Shown here: positions 1-6,468 of the stretch, in pieces
Numbering within the stretch: position 1 is the stretch's first letter
Layout: every line of letters begins with the position of its first letter
NCBI GenBank assembly: GCA_039190895.1
Contig: JBCCXY010000140.1
Location: 1 to 9,253, forward strand
Direction: 5' to 3'
Source of the DNA: Ovoidimarina sp039190895
Lineage (GTDB): Bacteria; Pseudomonadota; Alphaproteobacteria; Rhodobacterales; Rhodobacteraceae
DNA: 9,253 bases
Made by a program: the position numbers and the translations under genes
Notes under the pieces: generated by a model
The model's database searches: none
What the model was told of the DNA's origin: nothing
The model's input: only the letters and a program-made list of their open reading frames with translations

Positions 1-210
1 CGCCTTCACCAGCAACTGAGGCCGGGAGAACGACGCGAATTGCTCATTGAACAGCGGGTCCCAAAAGATCGTCCGGATCGCCTCAAAGGGATCCTTCCCC
101 AGCAAAGCAAACAGCACCCCGCCAGCGATCATCGTCGCGATCACCGCCAGAACCGGGGTCGCCAAGGACCACGCCCGCGACGGCTCGGGGCGTTTTTCCA
201 GCCGGATCAC
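1..210 (-). CDS. ABC transporter permease, BMP/nucleoside (YufP-like) type, N-terminal part only
   Basis: The first 70 codons of an integral-membrane permease are present; the rest lies beyond the left edge. Translation from the GTG at 210 gives a short charged cytoplasmic start (MIRLEKRPEPSR), then a hydrophobic segment at about residues 15-37 that should be the first membrane helix, then GKDPFEAI and WDPLF. This pattern is what I expect at the start of permeases that partner double-domain ATPases of the nucleoside/BMP transporter group. The GTG overlaps the TGA of the ATPase gene by four bases, and a GGAGG lies 7 bases upstream, so the two are probably translationally coupled. In the membrane it would form the pore for a purine or nucleoside substrate; that substrate is inferred from the adjoining xanthine dehydrogenase genes. 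A second permease and a BMP-type binding protein would be expected further left. Confidence 0.8.
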   Translation of the reverse strand, partial: MIRLEKRPEPSRAWSLATPVLAVIATMIAGGVLFALLGKDPFEAIRTIFWDPLFNEQFASFSRPQLLVKA

Positions 211-1715
211 TCCGCCGCCTCCAGCCCATGGACGCCGCCCATCATCAGGCCGATCTCGTCAACGCTCAGCCCCTCCACCGGCTTCGGCTCACTCAGACGC
301 CCCTCGTTGAGCGCGGCGAAGCGACCGGCAATCTCCATCAGCTCATCCAGATCCTGACTGATCACCACAACCGCCGTCCCGGTCAGCGCGAGGTTCAACA
401 GCGCCTGGCGGATCGTCGCCGCCGCCGCCGCGTCCACGCCCCACGTGGGCTGGTTGACCACCAGTACCTTGGGCCGCTGCATCAGCTCCCGCCCGATCAC
501 GAATTTCTGCAGGTTCCCCCCCGACAGCGACCGCGCCGCATGATCCGGCCCCGGCGTTCGCACGTCGAACTCCGCGATGACCTCCTCGGCATAGCCCTTC
601 GCCCGCGGCCAATTCACAAACCCCCGCTTCGACATCTTCTGCCGCGTCCGCGCGGTCAGCAGCGCATTCTCCGTCAGCGACAAATCCGGAGCCGCCGCGT
701 GCCCTAACCGTTCCTCGGGCGCCGTCAGCAACCCCTTCGCCCGCCGCGCATTCGGCCCCAGCCGCCCAATCGGCGCGCCCTCAAGCTGCACCATCCCGGG
801 CTTCACCAACGCCTCTCCCGACAGCACTGCGAGCAGATCATCCTGCCCGTTCCCGGCCACGCCACCGATCCCCAGCACCTCGCCTTTGCGCACGGTGAAC
901 GAGATATCCCGCAGCGGAGTCCCAAACGCACTCGCCGACTTCATCGACAGCCCCGACACCTCCAGCGCCACATCGCCCGGCTCAATGCCTTGCCCGGTCG
1001 GAGGTTTCAGCGACGTCCCAACCATCAACTCCGCCAGCTCCCGCGCCGACTTTTCACGCGGATCACACCGGCCCACGACCTTGCCCAGCCGCAGGATCGT
1101 CGCCGCCTGACACAGCGACCGGATCTCCTCCAACTTATGCGAGATATACAGGATCGCCGTCCCCTCATCGCTCAGCTTCCTCAGCGTCGCGAACAGGATC
1201 TCCACCTCTTGCGGCGTCAGCACGCTGGTGGGTTCGTCCATAATCAACAGCTTTGGATCTTGCAGCAGGCAGCGCACAATCTCGACCCGCTGCCGCTCCC
1301 CCGCCGACAAATCGCCCACCAGCCGCCCGGGGTCGAGGGGCAACCCATACGTCTCCGACACCTCCCGGATCCGCTGCGCCAGCACCCGCATCTTCGGCGG
1401 CCTCGCCATGCCCAGCGCCACGTTCTCCGCCACGTTCAGCGCGTCGAACAGCGAGAAATGCTGAAACACCATCGCGATGCCCGCAGCCCTCGCCGCCTGC
1501 GGCGTGCCGGGCCGGAACGGTTTGCCGTCCAGCCGCATCTCGCCCGCATCGGGTCGCACGAGGCCGTAGATCGTCTTGACCAGCGTGGACTTCCCGGCCC
1601 CGTTCTCGCCCAGCAGCGCATGCACCTGACCCGGCTCGATCTCAAAAGACACATCCTCGTTGGCGACCACCCCCGGGTAGGCCTTCGTCAGCCCCTCGAT
1701 CGCCAGCAAACTCAC
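207..1715 (-). CDS. ABC transporter ATP-binding protein with two nucleotide-binding domains (nucleoside/BMP type, YufO-like)
   Basis: A 502-residue protein with two tandem ABC ATPase domains, which would sit on the inner face of the membrane and power the permease encoded next. Domain 1 (about 4-235) is complete: Walker A GENGAGKST at 36-44, Q-loop glutamine at 85, signature LSAGE at 136-140, Walker B LLIMDEP with D160 and E161, and switch histidine H193. Domain 2 (about 248-495) keeps the signature LSGGN at 397-401, but its Walker A reads GVAGNGQDD (285-293) with no lysine, its Walker B end reads NQPTWGVD (421-428) with glutamine for the catalytic glutamate, and ISQD replaces the switch histidine. 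A degenerate second site of this kind is usual in sugar/nucleoside importers of this class. Start is GTG, overlapping the xdhC stop by four bases. Purine or nucleoside as substrate is inferred from the xdh operon; a simple sugar is the alternative. Confidence 0.9.
   Translation of the reverse strand: MSLLAIEGLTKAYPGVVANEDVSFEIEPGQVHALLGENGAGKSTLVKTIYGLVRPDAGEMRLDGKPFRPGTPQAARAAGIAMVFQHFSLFDALNVAENVALGMARPPKMRVLAQRIREVSETYGLPLDPGRLVGDLSAGERQRVEIVRCLLQDPKLLIMDEPTSVLTPQEVEILFATLRKLSDEGTAILYISHKLEEIRSLCQAATILRLGKVVGRCDPREKSARELAELMVGTSLKPPTGQGIEPGDVALEVSGLSMKSASAFGTPLRDISFTVRKGEVLGIGGVAGNGQDDLLAVLSGEALVKPGMVQLEGAPIGRLGPNARRAKGLLTAPEERLGHAAAPDLSLTENALLTARTRQKMSKRGFVNWPRAKGYAEEVIAEFDVRTPGPDHAARSLSGGNLQKFVIGRELMQRPKVLVVNQPTWGVDAAAAATIRQALLNLALTGTAVVVISQDLDELMEIAGRFAALNEGRLSEPKPVEGLSVDEIGLMMGGVHGLEAAE
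208..222 (-). promoter_or_regulatory. Ribosome binding site and GTG start of the permease gene
   Basis: On the minus strand GGAGG (222-218) stands 7 bases before the GTG at 210-208. It lies in the last codons of the ATPase gene, and the GTG shares bases with that gene's TGA. This supports the GTG as the permease start, although no separate gap exists between the genes. Confidence 0.6.
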
Positions 1716-2635
1716 GCCCGCGCTTCCTTCTGCCGCGCCTCAGCGGGGCGCAACAGCTCTGCCGCCACACCCACCGCAATCGCCTGCGGATGCTTCCCCA
1801 ACGCCGGGTCGCCGATCGGGCACCTGATCCGCGCAATCTGCTCCGCCGAATGCCCAAGGTCCGTCAACCGCGACCGAAACCGCGCAAATTTCGTCGCCGA
1901 CCCGATCAGTCCAAGCGACCGGAATGGGCGCTGCAACACGCGGTGACACACCTCCAGATCAATCGCGTGCGAATACGTCAACACGAAATGCTCCGCCCCA
2001 TCCGGCGCATGCGCCACCGCATCCGCCGGGTTCTTAGCGATAAACGGAGCCACATCCGGCAATGGATCCGGCAACCGCTCCCACGCGTCATCCACCAGCG
2101 TCACCGCAACCTCCGGCAACGGCGCGAGGACCCCCGCAAGAGCCCGGCCCACATGCCCGGCACCATAAATCCAAACGTCCCGCGTTGCCCGCGAGACCGG
2201 CTCCACCAACCATCCATCCACGACGCCCGGCACCGGCACGACACCCCGCCGCGCCGCCGCGAGCACCCGCTTCACGCCAAGCGGCATCTCACCCGACGCA
2301 CCGGGCATCGGCCGCGCAACAACCTCATCCTTCGGCACAGCCTCCCAAAGCTCCAGCGCCAGCGTCACATGCCCCCCGCAGCACTGCCCAAGGCCCGGCC
2401 CCAACGGCAACCGTAGCACTTCCGCACGCCCAGACGCCAGCACCTCCCGCGCCCGCGCCATCGCCTCCCACTCTAGCGAGCCACCGCCAATCGTCCCCTC
2501 CATCCCGCCGTCCCAAAGGCAGAATGAGGCGCCCGGCCCCCTCGGCACCGACCCGGCCACATCCGCCACAACGACGCGCACGACCGAGCCATGCTCCGCA
2601 ACCAAAGCGGCCAACCTATCGCGATCAAAACTCAC
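1712..2635 (-). CDS. xdhC: Xanthine dehydrogenase accessory protein XdhC (molybdenum cofactor insertion)
   Basis: A 307-residue cytoplasmic protein of the XdhC/CoxI family. In Rhodobacter capsulatus, XdhC binds the molybdenum cofactor, supports its sulfuration and delivers it to XdhB. Recognisable parts: the N-terminal XdhC segment with AGSVPRGPGA (27-36) and the TIGGGSLEW block (48-56); the GQCCGG motif (83-88) with paired cysteines C85 and C86, which is characteristic of the family; and a C-terminal Rossmann-like domain starting at IYGAGHVGRAL (156-166) and including GLIGSATKFARFR (242-254) and the CPIG block (272-275). Length is normal. The GTG start overlaps the xdhB stop by four bases, and the stop overlaps the ATPase start in the same way, so production is probably coupled to XdhB, its client. 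I see no disruption. Confidence 0.95.
   Translation of the reverse strand: MSFDRDRLAALVAEHGSVVRVVVADVAGSVPRGPGASFCLWDGGMEGTIGGGSLEWEAMARAREVLASGRAEVLRLPLGPGLGQCCGGHVTLALELWEAVPKDEVVARPMPGASGEMPLGVKRVLAAARRGVVPVPGVVDGWLVEPVSRATRDVWIYGAGHVGRALAGVLAPLPEVAVTLVDDAWERLPDPLPDVAPFIAKNPADAVAHAPDGAEHFVLTYSHAIDLEVCHRVLQRPFRSLGLIGSATKFARFRSRLTDLGHSAEQIARIRCPIGDPALGKHPQAIAVGVAAELLRPAEARQKEARA
1713..1729 (-). promoter_or_regulatory. Ribosome binding site and GTG start of the ABC ATPase gene
   Basis: AAGGA (1729-1725) lies 9 bases before the GTG at 1715-1713, inside the last codons of xdhC, and the GTG overlaps the xdhC TGA. The protein starting here begins directly with the ABC domain, as expected. Confidence 0.55.
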
Positions 2636-4971
2636 CCGCGCGCCCTCTTAACCGCCGCCAGCACAGCCTCCGGCGTCGCGGGAGCGCGCAAATCCGGATA
2701 CGCCGGCCCGCACGCCGCACACGCGTCCGACAGTGCCATCAAGGCGGAAATCCCCAACATCAACGGCGGCTCCCCCACGGCCTTGGACCGATAGATCGTC
2801 TCTTCACGGTTCTCCCCGTCCCACAAGGCGACGTTAAACACATCCGGGCGATCCGAACAGGCCGGGATCTTGTAGGTCGACGGCGCATGCGTGCGCAGCC
2901 GCCCCTTGTCGTCCCACACAAGTTCCTCCGTCGTGAGCCACCCGGCCCCCTGCACGAACCCGCCCTCGATCTGGCCGATGTCCAAAGCCGGGTTCAGCGA
3001 CCGCCCGCAATCATGCAGGATATCCGCCCGAAGCATCCTGTTCTCGCCGGTCAGCGTGTCGATCACGACCTCCGTCACCGCCGCGCCATAGGCGAAGTAA
3101 TAGAACGGGCGCCCTCGCCCCTTGATCCGATCCCACACGATGTCCGGCGTCGCGTAGAACCCCGTCGAAGACAGGCTGATCCGCGCCACATAGGCGTCCG
3201 CGATGACTTCCTCGAACGGGAACGCCTGCCCGCCGACATGCACATGCCCGCCCTCGAAGCGCACCTTGGCCGGGTCTGCCTGCTGCCGCTCGGCCACGAA
3301 CTCCGCCAGCCGGTCGCAGATCGTGTCGCAGGCGGCCCTCACGGCCATCCCGTTCAGGTCCGACCCCGACGAGGCCGCCGTGGCCGAGGTGTTCGGCACC
3401 TTTCCGGTATCCGTGGCCGTGATCTTCACGCGCGACACGTCGACACCAAACCGATCGGCCGCCACCTGAGCGACCTTCTGGAACAGCCCCTGTCCCATCT
3501 CGGTCCCGCCGTGGTTCATGTGGATCGAGCCATCCTGATACACATGCACCAACGCCCCCGCCTGGTTCAGATGCGTCAGCGTAAAGCTGATCCCGAACTT
3601 CACCGGCGTCAGGGCAATCCCCCTCTTCAACAGCGGGTTATCGGCGTTCCACGCCTGCAACGCCTCCCGCCGTGCGACGTAATCCGATGTCTCTACCAGC
3701 CGATCCGTCATCTCATGCAGCACGAAATCCGTGACCGGCATGTGATAGGGCGTCAGGTTCCCTAACTCCGCCGGTTTCGGAGAATATGCCCCGCCAAACC
3801 GCTTCCCGGTCCCGGCACCCGACGGCGCTTCGGCAGAATAATAGTTTGCCCGCCGCACCTCCAATGGATCGCGCCCGACGGCATGGGCGACCGCGTCCAT
3901 CACCCGCTCGATCCCGACCATGCCCTGCGGCCCACCGAACCCCCGAAACGCCGTCGCCGACTGGGTGTTGGTTCTCAGCCGATGGCTCTCAATCCGCACA
4001 TTAAGCAGGTGATACGCGTTGTCCGCATGCAGCATCGCCCGATCTGCCACCGGCAGCGACAGGTCCTGGCTCCAGCCGCACCGGCAAAGTTGCAGGAACT
4101 CCAGCCCCTCGATCCGCCCCTCCGCATCGAACCCAACGCGATACTTGATCACAAAGTCATGCCGCTTGCCGGTGATGACGAAATCATCATCCCGATCATA
4201 CCGCATCTTCGCCGGACGCCCGGTCTTCGCGGCCACCAGCGCGCAGGCGATCGCCAGCGCGTTCCCCTGGCTCTCCTTCCCGCCAAAGCCGCCGCCCATC
4301 CGGCGCACTTCGACCCGCACCGCGTTCATCGGCAGGCCAAGCGCGTGGGCCACCTTGTGCTGGATCTCCGTCGGATGCTGCGAGGACGAATGGACGACCA
4401 TATCCCCACCCTCCTGCGGCAGCGCCAACGCCGACTGCCCCTCCAGATAGAAATGCTCCTGCCCGCCAATCGCGATCTCCCCCTCCAGCCGATGCGCCGC
4501 GCCCTCAATCGCCGACCCCGCATCGCCCTTCTCGTAGACCCTCGGCCCCTCCTCGAACCGATGCCCCCCGGTCAGGGCGTCCTCGATCGTCAGAACCGCC
4601 GTTCGCTCCCGCAGGCCAACCGAGCCGAGACGCACCGCTTTGCGGGCGGCGAGGTGGGACGTTGCGGCCACCAGAAAAATCGGCTGCCCAACGTAATGCA
4701 CCTCGCCCGCCGCCAACAACGGCTCGTCATGAGCCGACGGCGACGTATCCGCATCCCGCTCCAGATCCTCCGCCGTCATCACCAGCGCAACGCCCGGCGC
4801 CCCCCGTACCGCGTCGAGATCGACCGACACGATCTCCCCCGCCGCCACCTCCGACAGCCCGAACGCCAGATGCAGCGCGTTCCCCGGCAGCGCGATATCG
4901 TCGATGTACTGCGCCTGCCCCGTCACATGCAGCGGCGCCGCATCGTGGGGGAGGGGCTTCGCAACGCTCAC
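2632..4971 (-). CDS. xdhB: Xanthine dehydrogenase, molybdopterin-binding subunit XdhB
   Basis: A 779-residue catalytic subunit that hydroxylates hypoxanthine to xanthine and xanthine to urate at the molybdenum centre, working with XdhA in the cytoplasm. Family blocks appear in order: GGQEHFYLEGQ (169-179), GGGFGGKE (226-233), AFRGFGGPQG (341-350), GISFTLTHLNQAG (460-472), HGGTEMGQG (487-495) and AVGEPPLMLG (731-740). Residues matching the known active site are present: E233 and R311, whose 78-residue spacing equals bovine E802-R880; F345, matching bovine F914; and E734 in GEPP, the base catalyst. Having both E233 and R311 fits purine substrates better than the aldehyde or CO oxidising relatives. 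Length is close to the R. capsulatus protein. The start is a GTG overlapping the xdhA stop by four bases, preceded by GGAGG. Confidence 0.97.
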   Translation of the reverse strand: MSVAKPLPHDAAPLHVTGQAQYIDDIALPGNALHLAFGLSEVAAGEIVSVDLDAVRGAPGVALVMTAEDLERDADTSPSAHDEPLLAAGEVHYVGQPIFLVAATSHLAARKAVRLGSVGLRERTAVLTIEDALTGGHRFEEGPRVYEKGDAGSAIEGAAHRLEGEIAIGGQEHFYLEGQSALALPQEGGDMVVHSSSQHPTEIQHKVAHALGLPMNAVRVEVRRMGGGFGGKESQGNALAIACALVAAKTGRPAKMRYDRDDDFVITGKRHDFVIKYRVGFDAEGRIEGLEFLQLCRCGWSQDLSLPVADRAMLHADNAYHLLNVRIESHRLRTNTQSATAFRGFGGPQGMVGIERVMDAVAHAVGRDPLEVRRANYYSAEAPSGAGTGKRFGGAYSPKPAELGNLTPYHMPVTDFVLHEMTDRLVETSDYVARREALQAWNADNPLLKRGIALTPVKFGISFTLTHLNQAGALVHVYQDGSIHMNHGGTEMGQGLFQKVAQVAADRFGVDVSRVKITATDTGKVPNTSATAASSGSDLNGMAVRAACDTICDRLAEFVAERQQADPAKVRFEGGHVHVGGQAFPFEEVIADAYVARISLSSTGFYATPDIVWDRIKGRGRPFYYFAYGAAVTEVVIDTLTGENRMLRADILHDCGRSLNPALDIGQIEGGFVQGAGWLTTEELVWDDKGRLRTHAPSTYKIPACSDRPDVFNVALWDGENREETIYRSKAVGEPPLMLGISALMALSDACAACGPAYPDLRAPATPEAVLAAVKRARG
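2633..2649 (-). promoter_or_regulatory. Ribosome binding site and GTG start of xdhC
   Basis: AAGAGGG (2649-2643) lies 7 bases before the GTG at 2635-2633, within the final codons of xdhB. The GTG shares bases with the xdhB TGA. Confidence 0.6.
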
Positions 4972-6341
4972 GACGCCACCTCCAGCACACTGGTCCGCGC
5001 GCCGGCGAGCTCATGGAAATACCGAACCAGCATGTTCCCTGCCGTCTCCAGCCGATACGCCGCCGACGCCCGCATGTCGCTGAGCGGCGTGAAGTCTTCC
5101 GCAAACGCCTCCCGAGCCGCCAGCACCGCCGCCTCGGTCCAAGCCTGACCCACAAGCGCCGCTTCCACCGCCGAAGCCCGCTTCGGCACCCCGGCCATCC
5201 CGCCAAACGCAATCCGCGCCGACCCGACCACGCCGCCCTCAACGCGCACATTGAAGCACCCGCATACCGCCGAGATATCCTGATCAAACCGCTTCGACAG
5301 CTTGTAGCACCTCAGCGCCGGGGCCTCCGCCGGAATGGTCACCGCCTCCACAAACTCACCCGCCTGCCGGTCCTGCTTCCCGTACTCCAGAAAGAAGTCC
5401 TCCAACGCCATAACCCGCCGCTCATCGCCCCTTCGCAACGCGAGCTCCGCCCCCAGCGCAATCAGCGCCGGCGGGTTGTCGCCAATCGGAGAGCCATTCG
5501 CGATATTCCCCCCAATCGTCGCCGCCTGCCGCACTTGCTCCGACCCATAGCGACGGATCATCTCGGCATAGGACGGATGCGGCCCCCGCATCGCCTCATG
5601 CACCGCCGCCATCGTCGCACCCGCGCCAATCCGAATGGACGCGTCGCCGACATCGATCCTCTGCAAATCCTGACACCGATGCAGGAACGCCACCGGCGCC
5701 AACTCAGCAAGGCCTTTCGTCACCCAAAGCCCCACATCCGTAGCACCCGCAATCAAGGTCCCCTCCGGATGCTCCAGATACCAGGCCGCCAGCGCATCCG
5801 CGCTCTCCGGCAGGAAACACCCGTCGTCGCCCTCAGCAATAACCTCAGGCGCGGCATCGCCCATCCACTCCGGCACTGGCGCCTCAGCCGCCGCCTCCGC
5901 CGCCCGAATGATCGGCGCATACCCGGTGCACCGGCACAGGTTCCCCGCCACCAGGTCGTCGAAATCCTGCCGCCCCTCGGCATGCCCTGCCGCCATCGTC
6001 GTGATGAAACCGGGCGTGCAAAACCCGCATTGAGACCCATGGCACGCCACCATCGCCTCCTGCACCGGATGCATCTCCCCGCCGGGGCCGCAAACGCCCT
6101 CCACAGTCCGCACGGCCTTCCCGTGAAGCTGCGGCAGGAAGAGGATGCACGCGTTAAGCGCCCGCCGCACGCCGTCATCGCCCGTCACGACGACCGTGCA
6201 GGCCCCGCAATCGCCCTCGTTGCAGCCCTCCTTGGTGCCGGTCAGCCCCCGATCCTCGCGCAGCCAGTCGAGCAGCGTCCGCGTCGGCGCGACGCCCTCA
6301 AGCCTGACCGTCTCTCCATTCAGAAGAAACGTGACATCCAT
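4968..6341 (-). CDS. xdhA: Xanthine dehydrogenase, iron-sulfur and FAD subunit XdhA
   Basis: A 457-residue electron-transfer subunit that carries electrons from the XdhB molybdenum site through two [2Fe-2S] clusters to FAD, and on to NAD+ in the typical bacterial enzyme. The plant-type ferredoxin domain has C40, C45, C48 and C65. The second cluster domain has QCGFC (C105, C108) and NLCRC (C136, C138). The FAD domain follows with LIAGATDVGL (196-205) and ATIGGNIANGSPIGDNPP (274-291), then a C-terminal CO-dehydrogenase-flavoprotein-like part. I chose the ATG at 6341 because the family N-terminus begins at MDVTFLLNGE. A GTG at 6386 would add 15 residues, but it has no ribosome binding site and the extra residues do not look like the domain. 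The site before the ATG is only weak (GGCGGG, about 9 bases away). First gene of the operon; its stop overlaps xdhB. Confidence 0.96.
   Translation of the reverse strand: MDVTFLLNGETVRLEGVAPTRTLLDWLREDRGLTGTKEGCNEGDCGACTVVVTGDDGVRRALNACILFLPQLHGKAVRTVEGVCGPGGEMHPVQEAMVACHGSQCGFCTPGFITTMAAGHAEGRQDFDDLVAGNLCRCTGYAPIIRAAEAAAEAPVPEWMGDAAPEVIAEGDDGCFLPESADALAAWYLEHPEGTLIAGATDVGLWVTKGLAELAPVAFLHRCQDLQRIDVGDASIRIGAGATMAAVHEAMRGPHPSYAEMIRRYGSEQVRQAATIGGNIANGSPIGDNPPALIALGAELALRRGDERRVMALEDFFLEYGKQDRQAGEFVEAVTIPAEAPALRCYKLSKRFDQDISAVCGCFNVRVEGGVVGSARIAFGGMAGVPKRASAVEAALVGQAWTEAAVLAAREAFAEDFTPLSDMRASAAYRLETAGNMLVRYFHELAGARTSVLEVAS
4969..4983 (-). promoter_or_regulatory. Ribosome binding site and GTG start of xdhB
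   Basis: GGAGG (4983-4979) lies 7 bases before the GTG at 4971-4969 and is located within the last codons of xdhA. The GTG shares bases with the xdhA TGA. Confidence 0.6.
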
Positions 6342-6468
6342 GCGTGAAACCCGCCGCGATACCTCGGTTTCGGGACAATGGCGCACCGTCGATGCGGCGT
6401 AGACAGCGCGCCCCCTCTGTCAGCCACATATACAAGCGGCCCGGCACTATTTTTGCAAGAAAAACGCG
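6342..6468 (-). promoter_or_regulatory. Gap upstream of xdhA, probable operon promoter region
   Basis: This 127-base gap between the glycoside hydrolase stop and xdhA should contain the xdh operon promoter. Its left-to-centre part is ordinary GC-rich sequence; about 6427-6465 is AT-richer than the surrounding genes. On the minus strand a TTGCAA (6458-6453) stands 20 bases before TATATG (6432-6427), or 17 bases before TTGTAT (6435-6430). Both are imperfect matches to a -35/-10 pair. T5-CTTGC-A5 (6465-6451) is a loose inverted repeat that could be a regulator site or simply an AT-rich upstream element. I see no clear intrinsic terminator for the upstream gene, so read-through from it is possible. 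Confidence 0.3.

Noticed and set aside
2062..3765. Long plus-strand open frame (567 codons) opposite xdhC and xdhB
   Set aside because: It is proline- and arginine-rich low-complexity translation typical of the antisense of a GC-rich gene, has no recognisable domain, and covers two well-supported genes.
4662..6347. Long plus-strand open frame (561 codons) opposite xdhB and xdhA
   Set aside because: Antisense shadow rich in R, P and H with no motif; the minus strand encodes XdhA with all eight cluster cysteines.
6342..6386. GTG at 6386 as the xdhA start
   Set aside because: There is no ribosome binding site before it and the extra 15 residues precede the normal family N-terminus that begins at the ATG at 6341.
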